Assembly (NCBI RefSeq): GCF_900099685.1
Contig: NZ_FNDW01000007.1
Coordinates: 1-64,000 of the forward strand
Length of the DNA: 64,000 nucleotides
Reading direction: 5' to 3'
From: Chryseobacterium taeanense
Lineage (GTDB): Bacteria; Bacteroidota; Bacteroidia; Flavobacteriales; Weeksellaceae
The notes beneath the pieces are model-generated. The model searched no databases, had not been told where the DNA came from, and saw only the letters and a program-made list of their open reading frames with translations. The translations under genes were made by a program, and so were the position numbers. Shown here in pieces: positions 1 to 8,845 of this stretch. The stretch's first letter is position 1. Each line of letters begins with the position of its first letter.

Positions 1-1
1 C

Positions 2-769
2 GATACTTTTGAAAATCCGGATGATGGCGGTGGAAACGTAGGGTATGACTATCCACCTTTGGGCGGAGGATATGAAAATCCTGCAGATAGTATTGTGGTA
101 AACAAAACACCTTGTGATAAGTTGAAAGCACAGACCTCTAATATTACATTTAAAAATAATATAACTTCTCTTGAGGGAAAAACTGGTGACAGTTATGAAA
201 GCGGCTATAGGATAGGTACTAACACCAATGGATCTTTACAGAATCAAATGTTACAAAATAAACCTGGGACACAACAAGTGGATCTTAAAGCGTTCTCAAA
301 CACGATAACATTAATGCATTCGCATTATGACGGATTGTATCCAATGTTTTCACCAGATGATATCATATTCTTTAACCAATGGATTGTCTGGGCCCAGAAT
401 TGGAACGCAATACCTACAAATACTCCTAAGATACCATTAAATAATCTTACATTTACCTTAGTAACAAGTAATGGAAATTACTCTTTCAATTTTGATGGAA
501 CATCTACCGCTCCTTTGCCAAATTACACAATTCAAGAATTAGATAAATTGAATAAAGATTACATAGAAAATCTAAATAAAGCAGTAACTGTAGGAAATGT
601 AAGCGGAAATATGAGTTATAATATGGAAAAGTTAGAAACGGAATTCCTTAAATTTATGGGTGATAAAATGAATATGGATGGATTAAAACTTTATAAAATC
701 ACAACCAATGGAAATTCATCATTAACTTTAGTAAATGGAGAACGAAAAGAAACTGATTGTCCGAATTAA
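2..769 (+). CDS. C-terminal part of a large protein with a JAMM-like metal motif (partial)
   Basis: The frame is open to the left edge, so the N-terminus lies outside the window; the first visible residues are Gly/Pro/Asp/Tyr-rich and look like a linker. About 90 residues in there is His-Ser-His, eight residues, then Ser-Pro-Asp-Asp. This fits the HxH-x(7-10)-SxxD signature of JAB/MPN (JAMM) zinc peptidases, and a Glu upstream (in SYESGYRIG) could be the catalytic acid. I did not recognise the family by name. Its position just before a small lipoprotein and a YD-repeat-like protein fits the tail of a polymorphic surface protein, but that is inference. Confidence 0.5.
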   Translation, partial: DTFENPDDGGGNVGYDYPPLGGGYENPADSIVVNKTPCDKLKAQTSNITFKNNITSLEGKTGDSYESGYRIGTNTNGSLQNQMLQNKPGTQQVDLKAFSNTITLMHSHYDGLYPMFSPDDIIFFNQWIVWAQNWNAIPTNTPKIPLNNLTFTLVTSNGNYSFNFDGTSTAPLPNYTIQELDKLNKDYIENLNKAVTVGNVSGNMSYNMEKLETEFLKFMGDKMNMDGLKLYKITTNGNSSLTLVNGERKETDCPN

Positions 770-781
770 AAAAATAAAATT

Positions 782-1345
782 ATGAAACAAGTATTATTAA
801 TATTAATATCAATTTTTACAATTTCTTGTAAAGCTCAAATATATCCTTTAAATTATAAAGAAGATGTCCCAGATGGAGCATATTATAAAGATCTAGATGG
901 TGAGTTAGATAAGTATATAGGCTTATGGAAAGGCACATGGAATGGAAAGACAGTGTACTTAGAGTTAAAAAAAATTAAGGATTATAGTGATGGAAATCAT
1001 CCATATTACAAGGACAGGATATTTGGAGAACGAAAAATTATAGCTTCAAACGGAACTGTAGAAATTGATAGAATTTCTAATTTCGGAAGTGACGGAACAG
1101 AGTTTTGGGGAATGGGGTTTAATTTAAAAAATGGAAATATAAAACGATTATATTTCTCTCCTAGAAACATGTGTAATAAAAGAGGTATTTTGGATATTAC
1201 AAGCTTTATAGGAAATCAAATGACATTACACTTTGAATATCTTCCAAGTATTATCGATCCCAATTGTCAGCACAATGCCTATGTAGATCAGTATGGAGAT
1301 TTTCCTATTAATTTCCCTAAAGATATTACACTTACAAAGCAATAA
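782..1345 (+). CDS. Small secreted lipoprotein, DUF6705-like
   Basis: 187 aa. The first 18 residues form a short hydrophobic signal ending in a lipobox-like TISC, so Cys17 is probably lipidated. The mature part has a 'DGAYYKDLDGELDKYIGLWKG' type opening (only its pattern matters: GAY-KD, then LDK-x-x-G-x-W), which I associate with the DUF6705 family of Chryseobacterium; no function is known to me. It starts 12 nt after the preceding gene and is probably co-transcribed with it. An immunity or accessory role for the upstream protein is only a guess. Confidence 0.6.
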   Translation: MKQVLLILISIFTISCKAQIYPLNYKEDVPDGAYYKDLDGELDKYIGLWKGTWNGKTVYLELKKIKDYSDGNHPYYKDRIFGERKIIASNGTVEIDRISNFGSDGTEFWGMGFNLKNGNIKRLYFSPRNMCNKRGILDITSFIGNQMTLHFEYLPSIIDPNCQHNAYVDQYGDFPINFPKDITLTKQ

Positions 1346-1387
1346 TTTAAACCTCTTCGGAGGCTTTATTTCTAAACACAAATTATA

Positions 1388-2545
1388 ATGCAACAATTAT
1401 TATATTTTTTAATTCTCACATCTTCTCTTTTACAGTCTCAAGTTATAAAAGACAGTGTTTTAGGAAATCCAAAGTATGTAAAAGAATATGTAGTTTTTCT
1501 AAATGATTCCGGTCCGTTTACTTTTATGAAAGGTGATAATGAATATGGTCATGCTACTATTATGAGACCAGATAATCTAAGGAAAAGGATGTCAGGATCC
1601 TGGTTTGAGTCAGATTTTTGCAGATATATTAATAATGAAACTTATTATGATAAAAACCATAAGATTACAAAAGAAACATGGTACTACAAATCGGGAGAAA
1701 TTGTTGATGATTATACGTATACATACGATGGTCTGGGAAGATTAATTAATGAAAGGTCCAATAACAAATACTCTACAACCAATAAAAAATATATTTATAT
1801 AGGTTCAAGTAAAAAATTAAAATTTACAGAATATCGTTCAAAATGGGAAAATGAACCGGAGAAAACCTATTTTAATAATCGTGAATATAATGCTCCATTT
1901 ATAGTAACAAAATTTGATACTTTATCGAAAACCGACAGTGTTTTTGCTGTAACCGATTTCGTATGGAAGAAGGTAGGAGAAAATTCTTTTCAAGAGGGGA
2001 GTGATTCTATCTTCCGAAAAAAACTTTGTCAAGTTAATTTTTATGATGATGAGTTCCAAGTTAAAGAATCAAAGTTCTTTGATTATAAAATTGACTATTA
2101 TAATAAAAAACTTTTTCAAAGCGGGTACACAAAATACGAACGTGATTCATTAGGAAGAATTAAAAAAGAAATACAAATTCAGGATGACAAGTATCATTAT
2201 TTTGTACCGGAAAAGAACGGAAAATATCGTGAGGAAATAAAAGATGGAGGTTATGCAAGTACATCGGCAACGGTTTACGAGTATTATGATGACGGCAACC
2301 TTAAAACAAGAATACACTTTTACCAAGGAAATATTTCAAATAGAATTCAGTTTGTATATAAAAATGATCGAATAGAAAAGCTTTTTTACTTAGATACTTG
2401 GGGGAAAGATAAAAACGACTTAAAACCAACTGAAATTATTTTCAAATACAAATTCGATAAACAAAATAACTGGACGGAAATTATTAAAAACATAGATGGA
2501 AAAGACCTGTATAAATGGGTCAGAGAAATTAAATATTATGAGTGA
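1388..2545 (+). CDS. Secreted protein with degenerate YD-type repeats
   Basis: 385 aa with a signal peptide (MQQLLYFLILTSSLLQSQ). The body contains several units of the kind Tyr-Asp-x-x-Gly-Arg-Leu/Ile (YTYDGLGRLINER, YERDSLGRIKKE, YEYYDDGNLKTR). These recall YD/RHS-like repeats and the MORN-like 'antitoxin component' repeats of Bacteroidetes. There is no obvious catalytic motif. It is the third gene in the same direction after the partial JAMM-like gene. Surface or periplasmic location is inferred from the signal. About 270 nt without a convincing gene follow it. Confidence 0.5.
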   Translation: MQQLLYFLILTSSLLQSQVIKDSVLGNPKYVKEYVVFLNDSGPFTFMKGDNEYGHATIMRPDNLRKRMSGSWFESDFCRYINNETYYDKNHKITKETWYYKSGEIVDDYTYTYDGLGRLINERSNNKYSTTNKKYIYIGSSKKLKFTEYRSKWENEPEKTYFNNREYNAPFIVTKFDTLSKTDSVFAVTDFVWKKVGENSFQEGSDSIFRKKLCQVNFYDDEFQVKESKFFDYKIDYYNKKLFQSGYTKYERDSLGRIKKEIQIQDDKYHYFVPEKNGKYREEIKDGGYASTSATVYEYYDDGNLKTRIHFYQGNISNRIQFVYKNDRIEKLFYLDTWGKDKNDLKPTEIIFKYKFDKQNNWTEIIKNIDGKDLYKWVREIKYYE

Positions 2546-2797
2546 AATCTGTTTCAAGATTGAGGCAGCAAACAACAACCAATCTGGAAAGGAAATTCTA
2601 TTTTGATTTCGATCAATTAAATAACAGGCAAGATCACTGGAAAATTCCGTTGATTTTTTTATGTCAACAATTATTATTTCTGTTGAATCAACTGTATAAA
2701 ACCAACAAATCGATAAACCCCATCATTTCTCCGACAAACACTCCTTCACACTGCTGAAAGTTCTGATATATTTAAACTAATTTCCAATTTTTTAGCC

Positions 2798-2805
2798 TAT
2801 TTTTG
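2798..2805 (+). promoter_or_regulatory. Promoter -7 box (TATTTTTG) before yidD
   Basis: Exact match to the Bacteroidetes TAnnTTTG -7 element. It ends only 7 nt before the TTG start of yidD, so the transcript would have almost no 5' leader. No clear -33 TTTG is seen. Confidence 0.5.
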
Positions 2806-2812
2806 CAATGTT

Positions 2813-3064
2813 TTGAAAGTCACAGCCAATAAAATAATCACTTTTCCTTTGGTAATTCTTATTCGGTTTTATCAATGGTTTATCTCTCCGCTGCTGCCCA
2901 AAAACTGCAGGTATGAACCAACATGCTCGCATTATATGGTAAAAGCGTTACAGACACACGGACCTATTAAAGGGTTTTGGCTGGGGATAAAAAGAATTTC
3001 AAAATGCCATCCCTGGGGAGGTAGTGGCTATGATCCCGTTCCTCCTAAAAAATGTAAACATTAG
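2813..3064 (+). CDS. yidD: Membrane protein insertion efficiency factor YidD
   Basis: 83 aa, the usual YidD length. It has the family core: an N-terminal amphipathic/hydrophobic helix ([15 protein letters not shown]), the invariant [10 protein letters not shown] motif with its two Cys, then a [22 protein letters not shown] block. YidD is a peripheral inner-membrane protein that assists YidC/Sec membrane insertion. The start is TTG at 2813; the nearby ATG at 2808 runs into TGA after two codons and is out of frame. lgt follows after 28 nt, so the two envelope-biogenesis genes probably form one unit. Confidence 0.93.
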   Translation: MKVTANKIITFPLVILIRFYQWFISPLLPKNCRYEPTCSHYMVKALQTHGPIKGFWLGIKRISKCHPWGGSGYDPVPPKKCKH

Positions 3065-3092
3065 AATAAAACAAACTACTAAAAAAATAGAA

Positions 3093-4361
3093 ATGAGTAA
3101 TATTTTTTTCAGAATGTATCTCGTCATTTTTGCGTTGATTACCCAATGCTTATTTGCACAGAATTATCCGGACGGAATGTCGGAAGGAACTTTAAAAGTG
3201 AACTCTAATAATGTTCCCGTAAAGATCTATAGCACGACAGAATTGGGCGACCTTAATGTATTTCCCGACAGAAAAGTAGAGGGAAATGTGCTGATTATTC
3301 TGAACGAATCAAACTTTGAACCTGCGTTTTTTAATTACGGATTCATGACACTCGACAAGCTGAAGCAGGCAAAATATCAGCTATTGGATAAAAATTTTAA
3401 ACTCATAGAGACTCCTGCCACGAAAGAGAATATCGGAACTTTTAAATATGCAGTAAAATCTGGCAGACCAATTGCTTCCGGAGATCAGGTAAGCCTGAAA
3501 ACCCCTTTTAAAATCTGGGATCCTTCAAAAGGGATTGTACTTGGACCTATTACCCTGCATTTTTACAGTTTAATGTTCATTTTTGCATTCGGGTTCGGGT
3601 ATGTTTTAATGACCAAAATATTTAAGATCGATAATGTTAACCAAAAATATCTTGAACCATTATTTACCTGGACATTGGTGGGTACGATTCTGGGGGCGAG
3701 ATTGGGACACGTTATCTTTTACCAGCCGGAATTATTTAAAGAAGATTTCTGGAGTGTATTCTTACCCATCAGTACCAAAAACGGATTGAAATTCACAGGT
3801 TTTTCAGGATTGGCAAGTCATGGTGCTACGATCGCTCTGATTTTTACTACCCTTTATTATTCATTTAAAATTATTAAGAAAAATCCTTTCTGGGTATATG
3901 ACAGGCTGGGAATCGTAGTCTCTCTGGGTGGCGCATTTGTACGATTGGGGAATTTCTTTAATTCTGAGATCATCGGAAAACCGGTAGATCCCAACTCTCC
4001 TTTTGCATTGCTTTTTCCACAACAGAGCAGTGAGTATGGTGTGACGGTTCCTCGTTATCCTGCCCAATTGTTTGAAGCATTCGGATATGTATGTCTGTTT
4101 GTCCTTTTATGGATTTTATACAGAAAAACCAATAAAAAATACCAGCAGGGATGGCTATTCGGGCTGTTCTTCATCATCCTTTGGGCGATCAGATTCTTTG
4201 TAGAATTTCTTAAGGAGCCGCAGGGCGACGAATTCATCCAGTTTGGAGGATTAAACACTGGTCAGGTTCTATCAATTCCTTTTATGATTGCAGGAGTTGT
4301 GATTATGATTATTTCTAAGAAGTTTAAAATTACTCAGGCAGAAAACGAAAAACCTGAATAA
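3093..4361 (+). CDS. lgt: Prolipoprotein diacylglyceryl transferase with an extra secreted N-terminal domain
   Basis: Lgt transfers diacylglycerol from phosphatidylglycerol to the lipobox Cys of prolipoproteins in the inner membrane. The C-terminal ~270 residues carry multiple TM helices, the HFYSLMF entry, the GLASHGAT motif (about residue 237, equivalent to the HGG-type active loop) and VRLGNFFNSE (about 281, the Lgt signature). Unusually, about 150 residues precede the first Lgt helix: a signal peptide (VIFALITQCLFAQ) and a soluble stretch with no Lgt homology that I know. The frame is also open upstream to 3024, overlapping yidD; the start at 3093 is chosen because it puts the signal peptide at the N-terminus and avoids the overlap. 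Confidence 0.9.
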   Translation: MSNIFFRMYLVIFALITQCLFAQNYPDGMSEGTLKVNSNNVPVKIYSTTELGDLNVFPDRKVEGNVLIILNESNFEPAFFNYGFMTLDKLKQAKYQLLDKNFKLIETPATKENIGTFKYAVKSGRPIASGDQVSLKTPFKIWDPSKGIVLGPITLHFYSLMFIFAFGFGYVLMTKIFKIDNVNQKYLEPLFTWTLVGTILGARLGHVIFYQPELFKEDFWSVFLPISTKNGLKFTGFSGLASHGATIALIFTTLYYSFKIIKKNPFWVYDRLGIVVSLGGAFVRLGNFFNSEIIGKPVDPNSPFALLFPQQSSEYGVTVPRYPAQLFEAFGYVCLFVLLWILYRKTNKKYQQGWLFGLFFIILWAIRFFVEFLKEPQGDEFIQFGGLNTGQVLSIPFMIAGVVIMIISKKFKITQAENEKPE

Positions 4362-4390
4362 TTCAAAAAATATAATTACGGAACAATAAG

Positions 4391-4420
4391 AAAAGCAAGT
4401 CTATTAAGGCTTGCTTTTTT
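4391..4420 (+). terminator. Rho-independent terminator after lgt
   Basis: Perfect 9-bp stem (aaaagcaag / cttgctttt) followed by a T-run. Confidence 0.85.
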
Positions 4421-4462
4421 GTATTATTACAACTATTTTCTATCCATCTATCATCCCTCATC

Positions 4463-5977
4463 TTATAAAACTTTCTGAACCTTTGCATTTAATTCAGCAA
4501 AAACATTCCCGAATTCAGCAATAACATCAGTAGGCAACATAGATTCTTTGGAATGCATTTCAGAAGCCAACTCTGCGGCCTTCCCGTGAAACCATACGCC
4601 CAAAACAGCAGCCTGCTCTTCAGAATAATGTTGCGCAAGTAACGAAGTGATAATGCCTGTCAGAATATCTCCGCTTCCTCCTTTTGCGAGTCCGGAATTT
4701 CCGGTAATATTGTAAAATACTTTCCCTTCAGGAGTGATGATTTGCGTATGATGATCTTTTAATACAATATAGATCTGAAGTTCCAAAGCCTTTTTTTGGG
4801 CGAGTACAGTTCTTTCAAAAGAATTATCCGTATTTCCAAAGAGCCTTTCAAATTCTTTCGGATGCGGCGTGATAATGGATTTTTCAGGAATTAAAAGAAG
4901 ATTGTCAGGATTCTCAGCAAGTATATTTAATGCGTCTGCATCCAGAATCAACGGTTTTGAATAATTTTTCAGGAATTTTAAAAGGCTTTCTGATGTTTTT
5001 TTGTGAGTTCCTAAACCGGGACCTATTCCACATACTGATGTTTCATCAATTTCAAACCGGTCGATATAGTCGGCACCTCCTTCTATAAACATAGCTTCCG
5101 GGTCAGATGTCTGTAAAATTTCATACCCGCACTTTGGTGCAAGAACGAAAGTAAGACCAGCGCCTGTTCTGAGAGCAGCTCTTGTAGAAAGCACGGCAGC
5201 GCCTATCTTACCATAACTTCCGCCAGCTATAGTAGCCTTTCCGTAAGTCCCTTTGTGTGAAAATTCGTTTCTAACCTTAAAGATCTTTTTAACTATTTCA
5301 TCGTCAACTACAAAATCATCACTTTCTGTTTCTTCAATATAATCCTGGCTTAAATTAATATCCAGAATCTGAAACTTTCCGGTAAACTTTCCGGTTTCGA
5401 TATGGAGAAAACTTTTCTTCCAGAACTGGAAACTTAATGTATAATCTGCCTCAAAAATCACAGCATCCGCATCAGACATACCGTCTGCTAAAAGTCCAGA
5501 GGGAAGATCGATGGAGATCTTTATATTATTTTTAAGATTTAAAAATTCTACCAGCTCTTTTACTTCACCTTCTAAATTTCGGGAAAGCCCGGTTCCGAAA
5601 AGCGCATCAATAATAACCGTCCGGCTATCAAAGCGGTAATTCAGTGCGTCTTTGAATTCTCTGACTGTTATTCCTGATATTTCTTTAATATGTTTAAAAT
5701 TTTCCTGAGCATCCGGTGAGAATTTCGCTTTCGAATTGGTGAAAATATCAATATCAAAACCCTTCTGATACAGCAGCCTTGCCACTGCAAAGCCATCTCC
5801 TCCGTTGTTTCCGCTTCCACAGAATATGGCAAAATTTCTGTGATGATTACAGTTCTCGGAAATCCATTCTACACATGCTTCCGCCGCTCTTTCCATAAGC
5901 TGGATTGAAGAAATAGGCTCGTTCTTTATCGTATATTGGTCACAATTTCGAATCTGCTCTGCCGTGAAAATTTTCAT
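4463..5977 (-). CDS. nnrD: Bifunctional NAD(P)H-hydrate epimerase / ADP-dependent NAD(P)H-hydrate dehydratase
   Basis: 504 aa, the standard length of the fused YjeF enzyme. The N-terminal half (about 1-215) is the NnrE epimerase with FCGSGNNGGDGFAVARLL. The C-terminal half (about 225-500) is the ribokinase-like NnrD dehydratase with SHKGTYGKATIAGGS, GIGPGLG, DADALN and NSGLAKGGSGDILTGI. Together they repair NADHX and NADPHX, damaged hydrated cofactors, in the cytoplasm. It is monocistronic as far as can be seen and convergent with lgt. Confidence 0.95.
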   Translation of the reverse strand: MKIFTAEQIRNCDQYTIKNEPISSIQLMERAAEACVEWISENCNHHRNFAIFCGSGNNGGDGFAVARLLYQKGFDIDIFTNSKAKFSPDAQENFKHIKEISGITVREFKDALNYRFDSRTVIIDALFGTGLSRNLEGEVKELVEFLNLKNNIKISIDLPSGLLADGMSDADAVIFEADYTLSFQFWKKSFLHIETGKFTGKFQILDINLSQDYIEETESDDFVVDDEIVKKIFKVRNEFSHKGTYGKATIAGGSYGKIGAAVLSTRAALRTGAGLTFVLAPKCGYEILQTSDPEAMFIEGGADYIDRFEIDETSVCGIGPGLGTHKKTSESLLKFLKNYSKPLILDADALNILAENPDNLLLIPEKSIITPHPKEFERLFGNTDNSFERTVLAQKKALELQIYIVLKDHHTQIITPEGKVFYNITGNSGLAKGGSGDILTGIITSLLAQHYSEEQAAVLGVWFHGKAAELASEMHSKESMLPTDVIAEFGNVFAELNAKVQKVL

Positions 5978-6182
5978 TAAAGTAGTTTTAGTGATATCGT
6001 AATAGCAATTTACAAAAAAGTAGATTTAAAAATATACATTAAGAGATTTATCATATTATATCAGGGGGAAAATTTATACCAGCTCTGTAATTTATTTATT
6101 GTGATTTGCATTAAATACAAATAATTCCACATTTTTTTGTAACTTAATTCCCTGTTTTCAGATAAAATTAAAAAAATATAAT

Positions 6183-6575
6183 ATGGGATTTGTCAAAGAA
6201 TTTAAAGAATTCGCATTCAAAGGGAATGTGCTCGATCTTGCGGTCGGTGTCATTATTGGAGCAGCTTTCAGCGCTATTGTAAAATCATTTGTGGATGATA
6301 TCATCACTCCTCTCCTGCTTAATCCTGCGTTGGAAAAAGCTAATGTTAAGGACATTGCGGAACTTTCGTGGGGAGGTGTAAAATACGGTAATTTTTTATC
6401 TTCCGTAATCAGCTTCCTGATTGTCGCTTTTGTATTATTTCTATTAATCAAAGGGATAAACAGTCTTAATAAAAAACCTAAAGAAAAAGAAGCTCCGGCA
6501 GCACCCGTAATTACTGAAGATCAGAAATTACTGATGGAAATCAGAGATTTGTTAAAAGCTAAGAATAATTTATAA
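6183..6575 (+). CDS. mscL: Large-conductance mechanosensitive channel MscL
   Basis: 130 aa. It has the conserved N-terminus GFVKEFKEFAFKGNVLDLAVGVIIGAAFSAIV (S1 amphipathic helix plus TM1), a DDIITPLL loop, a second TM (FLSSVISFLIVAFVLFLLI) and a charged C-terminal helix. MscL is a homopentameric inner-membrane pore that opens on hypo-osmotic shock. It is preceded by a 205-nt AT-rich intergenic region with no clear TAnnTTTG box. Confidence 0.97.
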   Translation: MGFVKEFKEFAFKGNVLDLAVGVIIGAAFSAIVKSFVDDIITPLLLNPALEKANVKDIAELSWGGVKYGNFLSSVISFLIVAFVLFLLIKGINSLNKKPKEKEAPAAPVITEDQKLLMEIRDLLKAKNNL

Positions 6576-6579
6576 AAGA

Positions 6580-6612
6580 AAAGCACTTCGGGATGAAGTG
6601 CTTTATTTATTT
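6580..6612. terminator. Bidirectional terminator between mscL and the dehydrogenase gene
   Basis: 10-bp stem (aaagcacttc / gaagtgcttt) with a 5-nt loop, followed by T-rich sequence on the plus side; it lies between two convergent genes. Confidence 0.8.
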
Positions 6613-6626
6613 TTTGTTACAGTTAA

Positions 6627-7586
6627 TTACTGAATCTGTAAAATACTGGAAATCTGTTCTGCCAGTGAAAGCCCGATTCTATCCTGAGCCTCAAGTGTAG
6701 AAGCTCCTGTATGAGGTGTCATGGAGATCTTCGGATGATTCAGAATTTCTTTGGAAGGTGTCGGTTCATTGATAAATACATCAAGACCGGCAAACTTCAC
6801 TTTTCCGGAATCCAGCGCTTCAATTAAAGCAGTTTCATCGATCACACCACCTCTTGAGCAGTTCACAATGGCTACGCCATCTTTCATCATTTCAAACTCA
6901 TTTTTACCGATCATGTAACCATCTTTCTGAGCAGGAACATGAAGCGTAATGAAATCCGAATGCTTTAAAACATCCTGAAGTGGTTCCGTTTCAATATCTA
7001 CATTGATAAACTGTTTATTGTAAAAAGTGACTTTAATACTGGCTTTTCCGACATTATTATCTGCCGCCACCACTCTCATTCCAAGACCTAAAGCAATTTT
7101 AGCAACTTCCTGACCGATTCTTCCCATCCCTACAATACCGATGGTTTTTCCTTTTAGTTCGATACCCGCTGCATATGCTTTTTTAAGCTTAGCAAATTCT
7201 GTATCTCCTACTACAGGCATTTTTCTGTTGGAATCTTGCAGGAATCTTGCTCCTGAAAACAAATGGGCAAATACCAACTCCGCTACAGATTCTGATGAAG
7301 CCGACGGAGTATTGATAACATGAATTCCTTTTTCTCTTGCATAGTCTACGTCGATATTATCCATTCCTACGCCGCCTCTTCCGATGATTCCCAGAGACGG
7401 GCAATTATCAATAATATCTTTTCTTACCTGTGTTGCACTGCGTACAAGCAGCGTACGGATCTTGTGCTCATTAATGTAATCCATTAGAAACTCCTGCGGA
7501 ACTTTTGTGGTAATTACTTCAAAACCCTTTTCAGTCAATGCATCAATACCGGATTGATCTAAACCGTCGTTTGCTAAAACTTTCAT
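6627..7586 (-). CDS. serA: D-2-hydroxyacid dehydrogenase, probable 3-phosphoglycerate dehydrogenase
   Basis: 319 aa. It has the D-2-hydroxyacid dehydrogenase fold: substrate half with LLVRSATQVRKDII and GRGGVGMDNID, NAD-binding GIVGMGRIGQEVA (about 148), catalytic Arg in NCSRGGVIDE, Glu in the INEP region and His in TPHTGAST. There is no C-terminal ACT domain, as in short SerA forms. The likely reaction is oxidation of 3-phosphoglycerate, the first step of serine synthesis. The substrate is inferred from family resemblance; serC is not next to it, so a related 2-hydroxyacid dehydrogenase cannot be excluded. Confidence 0.8.
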   Translation of the reverse strand: MKVLANDGLDQSGIDALTEKGFEVITTKVPQEFLMDYINEHKIRTLLVRSATQVRKDIIDNCPSLGIIGRGGVGMDNIDVDYAREKGIHVINTPSASSESVAELVFAHLFSGARFLQDSNRKMPVVGDTEFAKLKKAYAAGIELKGKTIGIVGMGRIGQEVAKIALGLGMRVVAADNNVGKASIKVTFYNKQFINVDIETEPLQDVLKHSDFITLHVPAQKDGYMIGKNEFEMMKDGVAIVNCSRGGVIDETALIEALDSGKVKFAGLDVFINEPTPSKEILNHPKISMTPHTGASTLEAQDRIGLSLAEQISSILQIQ

Positions 7587-7664
7587 AAACTTTGTAGATT
7601 ATAATAAAGATTAAAAGACAGATCAGCTTATAGAATTAATCGTTTAATCTTTAAATTAATTTTT

Positions 7665-8075
7665 TTATTCTTCTTCTTTGAAAACTTCAATGGTCACTTG
7701 TTTTTCAACCAGATCTGTGAATTTTCCTTTGTATCGTGTAGCTCTTACCAGATGATTGTCGATCCAGTGATAATTCCCTCCTCTTGGTTTTCCGCATAAT
7801 ACACTATGATATTTAAATCCGTGTTTGTCGAGCCAATCGATAGTAATCTGTTTCAGGTTCTCTGTTCTTGAGGTAAAAAAACAGATCTGATGTCCTTCGT
7901 CATACCATCTGTTAATGGTTTCCAATGCATCAGGAAAAGGTTCGCAGGTAACCATTCTTTCGGGTTCTTCGTTCGGAACGTCTTCTGTAATGGTTCCGTC
8001 GATATCAATCAGGTAGTTTTTTACGCCGTCTTTCAGGATAGGGCTAATGTGCTCTTTGTACTCTAATTCCATCAT
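7665..8075 (-). CDS. Small HAD-superfamily phosphatase-like protein
   Basis: 136 aa. Motif I DIDGTITED (nucleophile and acid Asp), motif II FFTSRTE, and a Lys plus acidic pair in GKPRGGNYHWIDN correspond to the HAD catalytic loops, so a capless phosphatase is likely. Orthologues in Flavobacteria are often labelled 'phosphoheptose isomerase', which the motifs here do not support. Two Met codons open the gene; either could be the start. It lies 78 nt upstream of the dehydrogenase gene on the same strand. Confidence 0.75.
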   Translation of the reverse strand: MMELEYKEHISPILKDGVKNYLIDIDGTITEDVPNEEPERMVTCEPFPDALETINRWYDEGHQICFFTSRTENLKQITIDWLDKHGFKYHSVLCGKPRGGNYHWIDNHLVRATRYKGKFTDLVEKQVTIEVFKEEE

Positions 8076-8089
8076 AAAAATTTGAATGG

Positions 8090-8097
8090 CAAAGTTA
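8090..8097 (-). promoter_or_regulatory. Promoter -7 box (TAACTTTG) for the HAD gene
   Basis: Exact TAnnTTTG on the minus strand, about 15 nt upstream of the HAD start codon. Confidence 0.5.
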
Positions 8098-8316
8098 CGT
8101 TTTTTACATTAATAAGCCTTTGCAAACTTAGTAAATGTGAATTTTTTAAATTAAAATTAAATATTTAGCGAATAATTTTAATCATTTTGAATGTTTATTA
8201 TAATTAAAGTTAAAAATATTCTTTTCAAAGGCTAAAAAATTCTGGAAAGATTATTTAATTCTGATCTAAAAATCATGATGTTTAACCAAAAATTTCCAAA
8301 ATACATTTATTACACT

Positions 8317-8324
8317 TACATTTG
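8317..8324 (+). promoter_or_regulatory. Promoter -7 box (TACATTTG) before idi
   Basis: Exact TAnnTTTG, ending 5 nt before the idi ATG. A transcript started the usual 4-7 nt downstream would begin at the start codon itself. No -33 TTTG is obvious. Confidence 0.55.
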
Positions 8325-8329
8325 TAGAA

Positions 8330-8845
8330 ATGGAAGAATTCGTAGTTTTAGTAAATCCTGAAGATGAGGTTCTGGGTTTAATGGAAAAGCAGCAGGCACA
8401 CGTGAACGGCCTTCTGCACCGTGCTTTTTCAGTATTTCTATTCAATAGTAAAGGGGAAATGCTTTTACAGAAAAGAGCATCTGGAAAATACCATTCGCCA
8501 TTAAAATGGACTAATGCAGTCTGCTCTCATCCCAGAATTGGGGAAACTTATCTTGAAGGGGCAAAACGCCGTTTGAAAGAAGAACTGGGAATCGAAACCT
8601 ATCTTTCGGAAAAATTTAGTTTTATCTATAAGGCAGATGTCGGAAACAGCCTATGGGAACATGAGCTAGACTATGTTTTTACAGGAACTTTTGAAGAAGA
8701 ATTTCACCTGAATAAAGATGAAGTAGAAGAAGTAAGATACATTACTATCGAAGACCTTGACCGGGAAATGTCTGAAAATCCTGAAAACTTTACAGAATGG
8801 TTCAAGATTATTCTTGAAGAATACAAGCATCATTTTAATTCATGA
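8330..8845 (+). CDS. idi: Isopentenyl-diphosphate delta-isomerase, type I
   Basis: 171 aa, a Nudix-fold enzyme that interconverts IPP and DMAPP in isoprenoid synthesis. Catalytic Cys is in TNAVCSHP (about residue 66) and catalytic Glu in WEHELDYVF (about 115); the degenerate Nudix box is GAKRRLKEELGIE. Metal-binding His are in HVNGLLHRAF. The next gene overlaps the stop by ATGA, so they are translationally coupled. Confidence 0.95.
   Translation: MEEFVVLVNPEDEVLGLMEKQQAHVNGLLHRAFSVFLFNSKGEMLLQKRASGKYHSPLKWTNAVCSHPRIGETYLEGAKRRLKEELGIETYLSEKFSFIYKADVGNSLWEHELDYVFTGTFEEEFHLNKDEVEEVRYITIEDLDREMSENPENFTEWFKIILEEYKHHFNS

Noticed and set aside
2542..2757. 71-aa GTG-started ORF after the YD-repeat protein
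   Set aside because: Irregular composition, no domain, no promoter; probably non-coding or a remnant too worn to name.
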